Assembly (NCBI GenBank): GCA_026999335.1
Contig: JALTPW010000831.1
Coordinates: 1 to 7,937, forward strand
Reading direction: 5' to 3'
Length of the DNA: 7,937 nucleotides
Source: Chromatiales bacterium
GTDB lineage: Bacteria > Pseudomonadota > Gammaproteobacteria > SZUA-152
In this document: positions 1 through 6,730 of the stretch, in pieces
Position numbering within the stretch: position 1 is the stretch's first letter
Layout of the letters: each line of letters starts with the position of its first letter
Made by a program: the position numbers and the translations under genes
The notes under the pieces: generated by a model
What the model saw: only the letters and a program-made list of their open reading frames with translations
Database searches by the model: none
Told to the model about the DNA's origin: nothing

Positions 1-9
1 TAGTTCCAA

Positions 10-1257
10 ATGCAAGCACCCATTATAAAATCTATCATTGATCAACATGCTGAAGAAGCTGCCTTTTTATGGCTGCAGCGTCATGCTGCGGTGTGTGAGC
101 CGCATTACTCCCTCAAGGATCTGGCTCATCTGGATGATCGTTTAGAGGCGAATATCGATGGCCTGCGCATTGCCGGTGATGCAGGCTGGGAGATCTGTGA
201 GGAGGCGCTGACGATAAAAGAGCCCGGTGAGATTTTTACAGCGGCAGTACTTGCCTTTGAAGGTGACGATGGTCGCCGGGTTGATGAGGTAATAACGGCA
301 TCCGAGTCAACACCGGAAAATTTACAGGCGCTTGTATCGGCACTGGGCTGGATTGATGATGAATGTTTTCAACGCTGGGTACCCGGCATGGCGAATGCTA
401 GCGCTGATATCTATCGTTATCTTGCTATTTCAGCCTATGCCATTCGCCAGCTTGATCCCGGAGAAATACTGGGCATGGCGCTACAGAATGCTGACCCTTT
501 GATTCAGGCGCGAGCCTTGCGTGCGGTGGGTGAGCTTAAGCAAAAAAATCTGCTTCCAGTACTCAAGCAATTCGATCAGTCGAATGATCTGGCGTGTTGC
601 TTCTGGTCAGCCTGGTCGGGGGTACTGCTGTCTGACCCGCTTGCAATCGATAGGCTCAAAACTTTTGTTGCAGTGGCGTCTGCTTATCGTGAGCCTGCCA
701 TTCAACTACTTTTGCGAATAGTGGATATCAAACAGTCACAGTTGTTTTTAAATGCGCTTTCAAAAACAGCTGACAGCCAACGCCTGATTGCTCGCGGAAC
801 CGGGATGGTTGGTGACCCGGTTGTCATTCCCTGGTTGATAGAGCTCATGATGAATCCTGAGCTGGCCCGTGTTGCCGGCGAGTCGTTCAGCATGATCACG
901 GGTGTGGATATAGCCTATGACGACCTGGAGGGAGAATGGCCTGATGGCTTCGAAGCTGGGCCGACAGAGAATCCGCAAGACGAGGACGTGGCCATGGATC
1001 CGGATGAGGATCTACCCTGGCCTGAACCTAGTTTGATTCGATCATGGTGGCAGGAGAACAGCAAACACTTTCGTCCCGGCACGCGCTATTTATGTGGCCA
1101 GCCGATAAGTGTTGAATATTGCCAGAAGGTGTTGCGCGATGGGTATCAACGCCAGCGCCGTGCAGCGGCATTGGAGCTTGCCTTGTTGCAAGCGGATGCC
1201 CCATTGTTCAATACGAGTGCCCCTGGATTTTTGCAGCAAAATTGGCTTGCCGAATAA
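10..1257 (+). CDS. TIGR02270 family T6SS-associated HEAT-repeat-like protein
   Basis: A 415-residue protein that I recognise by its N-terminus (an Ile-Ile-x-Gln-His-Ala-Glu-Glu-Ala-Ala-Phe-Leu-Trp-type stretch at about residues 8-22, then His-Tyr-Ser-Leu near 32-35 and Gly-Leu-Arg-Ile-Ala-Gly at 51-56) as the TIGR02270 family. These proteins recur in T6SS clusters, but their role is not established. The middle (about 150-300) is alpha-helical with HEAT-like Ala/Leu-rich pairs, for example around 160-185 and 264-297. Residues about 303-340 form an acidic, Asp/Glu/Pro-rich linker, followed by a Trp-Trp and a conserved-looking Phe-Arg-Pro-Gly-Thr-Arg-Tyr-Leu-x-Gly-Gln-Pro stretch (354-365). There is no signal peptide or membrane segment, so it is probably cytoplasmic, and a scaffold or adaptor role is plausible. 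An in-frame TAG at 1-3 forces the start to be at or after base 10. Only nine bases precede it, so no ribosome binding site can be judged. The gene converges on the T6SS operon. Confidence 0.85.
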   Translation: MQAPIIKSIIDQHAEEAAFLWLQRHAAVCEPHYSLKDLAHLDDRLEANIDGLRIAGDAGWEICEEALTIKEPGEIFTAAVLAFEGDDGRRVDEVITASESTPENLQALVSALGWIDDECFQRWVPGMANASADIYRYLAISAYAIRQLDPGEILGMALQNADPLIQARALRAVGELKQKNLLPVLKQFDQSNDLACCFWSAWSGVLLSDPLAIDRLKTFVAVASAYREPAIQLLLRIVDIKQSQLFLNALSKTADSQRLIARGTGMVGDPVVIPWLIELMMNPELARVAGESFSMITGVDIAYDDLEGEWPDGFEAGPTENPQDEDVAMDPDEDLPWPEPSLIRSWWQENSKHFRPGTRYLCGQPISVEYCQKVLRDGYQRQRRAAALELALLQADAPLFNTSAPGFLQQNWLAE

Positions 1258-1278
1258 CGCTGTGGGTTTGGGATATAG

Positions 1279-1296
1279 GGGTTGTAGCGACAACCC
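1279..1296 (+). terminator. Short stem-loop after the TIGR02270 gene, possible terminator
   Basis: A perfect 7-bp stem (GGGTTGT pairing with ACAACCC) with an AGCG loop begins 22 bases after the stop codon. The position suits a transcription end, but no T-run follows, so a classical intrinsic terminator is not supported. It may protect the 3' end of the message or be chance. Confidence 0.35.
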
Positions 1297-1335
1297 TGCC
1301 AAGACCGGTGTGCGATTCGTTATTTCGGTTGTCTT

Positions 1336-1448
1336 TGTAGGATGCTGGTGAGCGGTAGCGAACCGCATCGTTTGTGTTATCGAGTTCTGGGTACTGGTGA
1401 TGACAGGTGTTTGAGCGATGCGGTTCGTGGAACTCACCACATCCTACA
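1336..1448. repeat. 113-bp imperfect palindrome, REP/MITE-like intergenic repeat
   Basis: The left arm (1336-1370) and right arm (1416-1448) are inverted copies. Both ends read TGTAGGATG towards the inside, followed after a one-base shift by TGGTGAG. A mismatched 5-6 base stretch comes next, and then a perfect 12-bp match, CGAACCGCATCG. The arms flank 45 bases of interior sequence. There is no open frame for a transposase and no obvious target-site duplication. Such palindromes with GTAGGATG-type ends are common between genes in gammaproteobacterial genomes, which is recalled knowledge and not checked here. In RNA it would fold into a long hairpin. Confidence 0.75.
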
Positions 1449-1502
1449 TGGATTTCTGGGAATACTGGCAGGAGTGGGTTTAAAAAACGAACCGGCCCGT
1501 AT

Positions 1503-1632
1503 CCGGACTTTCAGCTTTGTAGGGTGATGGACACGTCTTTTGTGCCCACGTATCAACCTGTTCACTGCCCTAATTCCGCGTGGGCACAAAAGGCGTGTCC
1601 ACTCTACTTGGACTGTGGCGGACTGAATCCGG
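1503..1632. repeat. Second imperfect palindrome, REP/MITE-like intergenic repeat
   Basis: The core arms are 1519-1550 and 1579-1607. From outside to inside they share GTAG(G/A)G, TGGACACG, one mismatch, then a perfect CTTTTGTGCCCACG. The left arm has a three-base insertion. The loop between the arms is 28 bases. Weaker outer complementarity extends the structure: CCGGACTTTCAG at 1503-1514 pairs with CTGAATCCGG at 1623-1632 if two bases are bulged. The left core arm opens with CTTTGTAGGGTG, one base different from the opening of the palindrome at 1336. No coding capacity is evident. Confidence 0.7.
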
Positions 1633-1677
1633 CACCTTAGAGCTTTACACAAACCTGCGAAGAACCACAAAAATACC

Positions 1678-2421
1678 TTATGCAAACGCGTTTTTTATCT
1701 GTATAACAGCAGCGGTAATATTGTCCCTGGCCTTATTTTCAAGTGCCAATTCTAATACTTGCTTGGCACTATCTGTGCAGTTATCCATAGCCATGCCTTG
1801 GGTAATTTGCTCATCGGTGATTTCACGGTAAAGCCCGTCACTACAAAGCAGGTATACATCGTCACCACACAATGTGGCGATTTTACAATCAACGTCCAGC
1901 TCGTCTTCTGCGCCAACTGCACGGGTCAATACATTGGCGATTTCGCTGGCTTCTGCTCCTTCGGGGGATAGCAGGCCTTGGTCAATGTAGTCTTCGATCA
2001 TGCTGTGGTCTTTGGTCAGTTTTTCCAGCTCGCCGTTGCGCAAGCGATAGATACGACTGTCCCCCACCCAGATAAAGGCGCATTGATTGCCAAAGGCTGC
2101 CATGGCGACGATGGTGCTGCCGATGGTGCGTTCTTGGTAGCGTTGACTGGCCATTTCCCTAAGTTGCCGGTTTACCTCTGTCAGGCAGGTTTTGATTTCA
2201 GCGATGAATCCGTGAATATCTGTAGGCTCTCTGATGTTTTTTAATCGCTCGACAATGAGTTGGCTGGCGATGTCACCGGCCTCATGGCCGCCCATGCCAT
2301 CGGCCACGGCCCAAAGCCCCAGCTCAGGAAGGTCGAGACAGGCGTCTTCGTTGATTTTTCGGACTTTACCCGGATGGGTTTTGCAGGCTGAGGACCAAAC
2401 AAGCAGGGTGTCATTGCTCAT
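1678..2421 (-). CDS. pppA: PP2C-family Ser/Thr protein phosphatase of T6SS (PppA/Stp1 type)
   Basis: A 247-residue metal-dependent phosphatase whose motifs run in the family order: Arg21, Asn-Glu-Asp-Ala-Cys at 24-28, Val-Ala-Asp-Gly-Met-Gly-Gly-His at 39-46, Gly-Ser-Thr at 101-103, Gly-Asp-Ser-Arg at 120-123, Leu-Thr-Arg-Ala-Val-Gly at 165-170, Cys-Ser-Asp-Gly-Leu at 193-197 and Arg-Asp-Asn at 232-234. The metal-binding aspartates (26, 41, 195, 233) are all present, so it should be active. Length is typical for the stand-alone bacterial domain; there is no signal peptide or membrane helix, so it is cytoplasmic. In P. aeruginosa H1-T6SS, PppA reverses phosphorylation by the kinase PpkA and turns secretion off; the same role is inferred here from position. 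Its ATG overlaps the tagF stop by four bases (ATGA), which suggests translational coupling. No kinase gene follows it. The symbol is by analogy. Confidence 0.92.
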   Translation of the reverse strand: MSNDTLLVWSSACKTHPGKVRKINEDACLDLPELGLWAVADGMGGHEAGDIASQLIVERLKNIREPTDIHGFIAEIKTCLTEVNRQLREMASQRYQERTIGSTIVAMAAFGNQCAFIWVGDSRIYRLRNGELEKLTKDHSMIEDYIDQGLLSPEGAEASEIANVLTRAVGAEDELDVDCKIATLCGDDVYLLCSDGLYREITDEQITQGMAMDNCTDSAKQVLELALENKARDNITAAVIQIKNAFA

Positions 2422-3194
2422 ATGTTTTCTACTCCGGCGTTTTGCTGCGCTGTCCCGGTTGTCGCGGCTAAATTCAAAGGATTATCCCACCCTCGCGTTT
2501 GCCATTGGCCGTCAAGCAGGGCGGAAAAGGATTCCGCTGAGGGCAGGTCTTTGCAGATCAACAAGGAGGGTTCGATGTGTTCGGAACCGTTTGTCCACCA
2601 GGCACTGAAGTGATCGAGGCGCTCGTAGAGAAGCTGTTCCAACAGCGTAATGAGGCTTCGGTTAATGGTGCTGGTCGCACCGCATGACAAATGCCAATGG
2701 CCACTATTGTTCAGGCCGGTAGTGACTTCTTTCGGTAATGATGAGTCATCAGGGTTCGTCAAGCCAGGCGGCAGGCCGAGTTCATCTAATGAGCGGTTAA
2801 ATTCTTCCAATTGTCTGTCCCGGTCAAGTGCTGTCAGGGCCAGCGTTTCCGCCTGACTAAACCATTCGTCTTCATTGCCGGCAATCGTGAGCAGGTGGTT
2901 TGAGGCGCCAAGGGGCAGGGCGATACTGAAGGGGAAATAGCGGCCGACACGATCGACGCTGGGAATCAGGATGCCGGTCCATGCTTGTTCATCGCACACC
3001 GCGCTGCTGATGACAAAACGCCAGATCGGACAGGTGAGATAGAAATCGAGCCACTGTTCACCCAGCTGTGTCTTGCTGGCCGCGATGCTGGATTGTAACC
3101 ACTGATCCCAGGGTTCCACGAATGAGCCGGGCAGGTGACGTGTAATGAAATCTCCCTTGCTCGGGATTTTTCCGTAGTAGCCCGAGCGCAGCAT
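2418..3194 (-). CDS. tagF: T6SS-associated repressor TagF
   Basis: A 258-residue protein opening with the family signature Gly-Tyr-Tyr-Gly-Lys-Ile-Pro-Ser-Lys-Gly-Asp-Phe at 5-16, then Trp-Asp-Gln-Trp-Leu (29-33), Cys-Pro-Ile-Trp-Arg-Phe (55-60) and Asp-Arg-Val-Gly-Arg-Tyr-Phe-Pro-Phe (81-89). The C-terminal third has the usual Trp-Trp-x-Asn-Gly-Ser and Leu-Leu-Asp-Gly-x-Trp elements. This is TagF (TIGR03373/DUF2094). In P. aeruginosa and Agrobacterium TagF blocks T6SS assembly after translation, and binding to the FHA protein has been reported. No membrane segment or export signal is seen. The gene starts one base inside the tssM stop (TAATG) and ends overlapping pppA by four bases. In Agrobacterium TagF and PppA are one fused protein; here they are separate and in the same order. 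Confidence 0.95.
   Translation of the reverse strand: MLRSGYYGKIPSKGDFITRHLPGSFVEPWDQWLQSSIAASKTQLGEQWLDFYLTCPIWRFVISSAVCDEQAWTGILIPSVDRVGRYFPFSIALPLGASNHLLTIAGNEDEWFSQAETLALTALDRDRQLEEFNRSLDELGLPPGLTNPDDSSLPKEVTTGLNNSGHWHLSCGATSTINRSLITLLEQLLYERLDHFSAWWTNGSEHIEPSLLICKDLPSAESFSALLDGQWQTRGWDNPLNLAATTGTAQQNAGVENI
2432..2435 (-). promoter_or_regulatory. Ribosome binding site of pppA inside tagF
   Basis: On the minus strand GGAG lies 10 bases before the phosphatase ATG, within the last codons of tagF. It supports the start at 2421 and shows that the gene can initiate independently as well as by coupling. Confidence 0.5.
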
Positions 3195-6100
3195 TAAAGT
3201 CGCTCCGGACTGCGGAAACGGATGAAATCGTTCGATGAAAAAGGGTTGGTTACGCTGCCGGCCTGGAGCTGATAGCTCGCCTTCAGGCCAGCAGCGCTGA
3301 AGTGGATAATGACCTGGTCATTGCTACGCCGTTCGCTGCTGGAGGCGTCCAGCAGCTTGAACCAGGCCCAGGGGCCATCCTTGGTGATGCTGAAACTGCC
3401 GGCACCAATACGCTCAAAGATGATGCGGGCGCGATTGTTGTTGTCCGGGCCGGGCCATTCAATGGCCGAGGTGCGGGGCGGGCCGTGTTGATAGCTCAGG
3501 CGCTTGCCGGTGACATCGATGAGGAAGCGTTTGACGCTGGCATCGAGATACAGAGGTTTCAGCGTAAAATGCACGGAAACCTGATTGCCGCCGTCCTGGA
3601 AAAACATTTCCCTGATCCGGGCGGCGCGTTTGAGCTGGGAAAGAGCCTTGTTACTCAGGCCCAGGCTGCGTTCGTCGACCACACGCAGTCGCCAGCGGCG
3701 GGTATCGACAAAGGGGGCTAAATAAGTCTTGGTGAAGTTATCGATGCTGCCTGACTCACCAAAAAAATTGCCAAAATCAGCCAGGGCCGTTTGTTGTTGT
3801 CCCTTGACGAATATCGGGTAGCGGTTTTCAAGGCTGGCGCGGTATTCGCGCAAGACGCTGCTGCGCCAGACGGTGTTGATATAGGCACGCGCACTGCCGA
3901 GTACGGTACCCCAGCTCTGGGTTGCCGCGGACTTGACGATACCTGCCACCGGCTTGGGCAGCTTGCGTGCGGTCGTGCGTAGTTCACGGATGGCGTCCTT
4001 TTTGCTTTGGCCCATGCGCGTCCTGGCGGCCTCGAAGGCGGCCTCTGATTGATCTGAGGCGTCTGAGATTTCGGCCGTGTAATCGTATAGGTTGCGTAGC
4101 TGGCTGCGAATGGTGTCGATGCCGGAAGGCTTGTCATCCTGGCTTTGCAGCAATTGATGCAGTGGCGCGTAGGTGCGCTCGACGGCATTGCCGGGTTTGC
4201 GGAGGTCTTTGGTGACATCGAAATGATCCAGGATGCCTTTCAGTTTGGCACGCTCCAGGAGGGTCTGTTCAGCGACCGCCTTGATGAACAATTCCAAGGG
4301 TGAATCTCGTCCTGAAAGGGTTTCGAGTGTCTCAGCCGCATGGTTGAGGTTACGAATGTTGGTGAGTTCAATGCTAGCCAGAAACTCATCCCAATGATCG
4401 ACGTAGTCATCGAAGTACTGGTTGCGCACATGGCGTAGCAGTGTCTCGGGATCGGCCGTGGCGAGTTCATCCTTTTTGTCTTCACAGATGCGGCGGTTTT
4501 CCGCGATGGTCAGTCTGGCGGTATTGATGCCTTCCGCATCGAGAATTTCATGGTAGCCGGTGAAGGTGTAAAAGCTGGGGACGCTTTTGTCGCCCTTGCT
4601 GACGAGAAGTTTCGTGATTTGTTTGCTCAGACGGGTGAAGTCGTAGTCATCGACGTTTGCGCTGGCTTGCTGTTTGAGTCGGGCGTAGATCTGGCTTGTC
4701 AGCGGGAGTTCGCAGACGACCCGTTGCGCCCTGGCGATCAACTGCTGGTTTGGCGTCTGTGGTGGTAGCTTGGTGAGCAACAGTGCGTCCAGATGGCCGA
4801 GCAAACGATCACGGATTTCAGTTTGCTCGTTCAGTTGCTGTTCCCAACCCGTTTTTACCCAGGGACGGAAGGTTTTGGCATCCAGGGTATCCGGGCTGAT
4901 GAGCATCATGTAGATGCTCAGTAGCTGGCGTAATTGCTCCGGATCTCTGCGTTCCTTGCCCATTTCGTCTTCAAGGCGTGTCTTGATGTTCGGAATCAGG
5001 AACTGTTGTAGTGCCCTGTGATAGGCGCGTTCGGCGGCATCGCCGAGTTTGTAGCCCTGGTACAGGCCCATGCCCATAAACCAGGGTGTCTTGCTGCCTG
5101 CATTGTAAACCAGAGTGATTTCCTTGGCTGCCTGAAGCGTTTGCAGGATGTCGCGCGGGCCGGGTTGGGAGGGAAGGCTGCTGGCAACCTGTTGGTAGTT
5201 TTCAACACTGGCCTCGATCTTGTCCATCCAGAGGTCATTGCGGGTAAAACTAGTGGCCCAGGAAAAGATGACCACCACGGTCAGGATGAGTGCGCCGGCA
5301 TAGGCGCCGCGCTGTAACCAGAGGCGTTGGCGCTCATAGCGAATATTGGCACCGGCCAACTCGGTTTCTTGAAACAGGATGTCGCGAAAGAAACGGTGAA
5401 TAAAATAACTGCGGGGTCGGCCCCGATAGGCCGGTAATGCCTGCAAGCTCAGGCCGAAAGAGCCCGCCAAGGCATTCATTACCCGGTCGATGGGACTGCC
5501 TTGCTGGGTGCCGCTGGAGAAATAGACACCGCGCAGCCAGGGATTGCTTTCGAAGCGGCTGGGGTTGAAGGTTTTTTGGATGAAGGATTCGAGCAGCGGT
5601 TTCAATCCGGCCATTTGCTGGGAAAAACCATGGATCAGCCGGCGACGATTTTGGTCGCGTTCCTGGTAGATGCGCCACAATTCACGGGCATTGAGTTTTT
5701 CCAGCAGGGCATCGAACTCCGTGGCGAACAGCACGCCCAGGTCATGGTTTCGGCGTGAATCATTTTGAGAAAAAGTGGCCCCCCAGACCTGGGCGCGTTC
5801 TTCGATATTCAGGTCATCAAAGAATTCGTTGAATCCTGCAATCAGATCGATCTTGGTAACCAGAAAATAGACAGGCAGCTCGACGCCCAGTTGTGTGTAT
5901 AGCTCCTGAATCCGCTGGCGAATGGTTTGCGCGTGAAGTTCCCTTTCCTGTTCCGAACTCGTTAACAGCTCTTCGGCACTGAGGGCGACGATAATGCCGT
6001 TGAGTGGACGGCGTGGGCGGTGCTTGCGTAACAGGTCAAGAAAGCCGAGCCAGGCGCCGCTGTCGACGGCGGCGTCGCTATCCTGAGTGGTATAGCGTCC

Positions 6101-6667
6101 GGCGGTATCCAGCAGCACGGCGTCATCGGTGAACCACCAGTCACAGTTGCGTGTTCCGCCGATGCCGCTGACCTTCTTTTCGTTCTGATAGCGAGCGAGG
6201 GGAAATTCAAGGCCGGAATTTTCCAGCAGGGTGGTTTTGCCGCAGCCGGGCGGGCCGATGATCATGTACCACGGCAGGTCGTAAAGATATTGCTTGCCGA
6301 ACAGGCGATCTTTGAGGCTGGTTTGCTTTAAATGTTGGGTGGCTTCTTCAAAGCGTTGTTTGAGGACAGCCACTTCTTCGGCGGAGACATCGCCCGCTGT
6401 CGCCTGAGGCGGTTCCGGAGCGGCAACCAGGGTATCGATCATCTGGTCGTTTGCCTGGGTGGCCTTGATTCTGTGGCGGAAGTTGTTGGCGCCCCAGACC
6501 ACGATCAGGATCAGGATGGCCAGCAGGCGATTGAACGGACTGGCGAGGGGTTTGCTTTCCGCAATACCCAGATAGGGACCGCCAAACCAGATCAGCACGA
6601 CAAGGGCAATAATGCCGACAATGCTGATAATCCATTTCTGGCTCAGAAATTGAAACAGTCTTTTCAT
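3194..6667 (-). CDS. tssM: T6SS inner-membrane core protein TssM (IcmF/VasK)
   Basis: A 1157-residue IcmF-family protein of normal full length. Two N-terminal membrane helices lie at about 12-28 and 46-62. A cytoplasmic NTPase-like domain follows: Walker A Gly-Pro-Pro-Gly-Cys-Gly-Lys-Thr at 138-145, Leu-Leu-Asp-Thr-Ala-Gly at 185-190, and Thr-Lys-Ile-Asp at 271-274. A third helix at about 454-474 leads into the large periplasmic part. The C-terminal domain has a Gly-Pro-Pro (about 1062) and Trp-Pro-Gly-Pro (about 1071), and ends in Pro-Glu-Arg-Leu. TssM spans the inner membrane with TssL and reaches TssJ in the outer membrane. The Walker A is intact, which is not true of every TssM. No frameshift is seen. 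Upstream in-frame codons offer no other start. The only Shine-Dalgarno candidate, AAGGG at 6684-6688, is 16 bases from the ATG, which is too far to be typical. Confidence 0.97.
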   Translation of the reverse strand: MKRLFQFLSQKWIISIVGIIALVVLIWFGGPYLGIAESKPLASPFNRLLAILILIVVWGANNFRHRIKATQANDQMIDTLVAAPEPPQATAGDVSAEEVAVLKQRFEEATQHLKQTSLKDRLFGKQYLYDLPWYMIIGPPGCGKTTLLENSGLEFPLARYQNEKKVSGIGGTRNCDWWFTDDAVLLDTAGRYTTQDSDAAVDSGAWLGFLDLLRKHRPRRPLNGIIVALSAEELLTSSEQERELHAQTIRQRIQELYTQLGVELPVYFLVTKIDLIAGFNEFFDDLNIEERAQVWGATFSQNDSRRNHDLGVLFATEFDALLEKLNARELWRIYQERDQNRRRLIHGFSQQMAGLKPLLESFIQKTFNPSRFESNPWLRGVYFSSGTQQGSPIDRVMNALAGSFGLSLQALPAYRGRPRSYFIHRFFRDILFQETELAGANIRYERQRLWLQRGAYAGALILTVVVIFSWATSFTRNDLWMDKIEASVENYQQVASSLPSQPGPRDILQTLQAAKEITLVYNAGSKTPWFMGMGLYQGYKLGDAAERAYHRALQQFLIPNIKTRLEDEMGKERRDPEQLRQLLSIYMMLISPDTLDAKTFRPWVKTGWEQQLNEQTEIRDRLLGHLDALLLTKLPPQTPNQQLIARAQRVVCELPLTSQIYARLKQQASANVDDYDFTRLSKQITKLLVSKGDKSVPSFYTFTGYHEILDAEGINTARLTIAENRRICEDKKDELATADPETLLRHVRNQYFDDYVDHWDEFLASIELTNIRNLNHAAETLETLSGRDSPLELFIKAVAEQTLLERAKLKGILDHFDVTKDLRKPGNAVERTYAPLHQLLQSQDDKPSGIDTIRSQLRNLYDYTAEISDASDQSEAAFEAARTRMGQSKKDAIRELRTTARKLPKPVAGIVKSAATQSWGTVLGSARAYINTVWRSSVLREYRASLENRYPIFVKGQQQTALADFGNFFGESGSIDNFTKTYLAPFVDTRRWRLRVVDERSLGLSNKALSQLKRAARIREMFFQDGGNQVSVHFTLKPLYLDASVKRFLIDVTGKRLSYQHGPPRTSAIEWPGPDNNNRARIIFERIGAGSFSITKDGPWAWFKLLDASSSERRSNDQVIIHFSAAGLKASYQLQAGSVTNPFSSNDFIRFRSPERL
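3203..3206 (-). promoter_or_regulatory. Ribosome binding site of tagF inside tssM
   Basis: GGAG on the minus strand sits 8 bases before the tagF ATG, within the final codons of tssM. Good spacing supports the start at 3194 and translation coupled to tssM termination. Confidence 0.55.
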
Positions 6668-6684
6668 GTTGCGGTCAGTGTTTC

Positions 6685-6699
6685 CCTTAAAATGTAAGG
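6685..6699 (-). other. Small stem-loop overlapping the weak tssM ribosome binding site
   Basis: On the minus strand CCTTA pairs with TAAGG (5 bp, 5-base loop). The 3' arm contains part of the only purine-rich Shine-Dalgarno candidate before tssM. It could modulate tssM translation, but five A/T-containing pairs are weak and may be chance. Confidence 0.25.
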
Positions 6700-6713
6700 T
6701 GTTTTCAGGTGCT

Positions 6714-6730
6714 CCCTCTGGCGTAGAGGG
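6714..6730 (-). other. Intercistronic hairpin right after tssL
   Basis: CCCTCT and AGAGGG form a perfect 6-bp stem around a 5-base loop, immediately adjacent to the tssL stop codon on the minus strand. No T-run follows (the next bases are AGCACCTG), so it is not a classical terminator. It sits in the only sizeable gap of the operon and may affect message stability or partial read-through between tssL and tssM. Confidence 0.45.

Larger units (their letters stand above)
1258..1677. other. Non-coding region between convergent genes, rich in inverted repeats
   Basis: This stretch of about 420 bp separates the ends of the TIGR02270 gene and the phosphatase gene. It contains no convincing gene: short open frames here cross the palindromes in several frames and resemble nothing I know. 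It holds a small hairpin (1279-1296) and two long imperfect inverted repeats (1336-1448 and 1503-1632). Lying between two converging genes, the structures could end transcription from either side, but none is followed by a clear T-run on either strand, so this is inference. The last 45 bases before the phosphatase stop show no further structure. Confidence 0.75.

Noticed and set aside
1090..1440. Minus-strand open frame of 116 codons over the end of the TIGR02270 gene and the first palindrome
   Set aside because: It overlaps a well-supported gene on the other strand, its composition is unlike the neighbours, and its N-terminal part is made by the palindrome.
1258..1677. CRISPR array or attachment site in the repeat-rich gap
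   Set aside because: The repeats are two inverted pairs with different interiors, not regularly spaced direct repeats, and there is no tRNA or integrase gene nearby.
1434..1685. Minus-strand open frame of 83 codons across the non-coding gap
   Set aside because: It is read through both arms of the second palindrome, overlaps the phosphatase end, and has no recognisable protein features.
3302..3721. Plus-strand open frame of 139 codons opposite tssM
   Set aside because: It lies wholly within the conserved C-terminal part of tssM; it is the antisense shadow of that reading frame.
3718..4218. Minus-strand open frame of 166 codons in another frame of tssM
   Set aside because: It is out of frame within tssM, rich in Pro/Ser/Arg as expected of a shifted frame, and has no start signal or family match.
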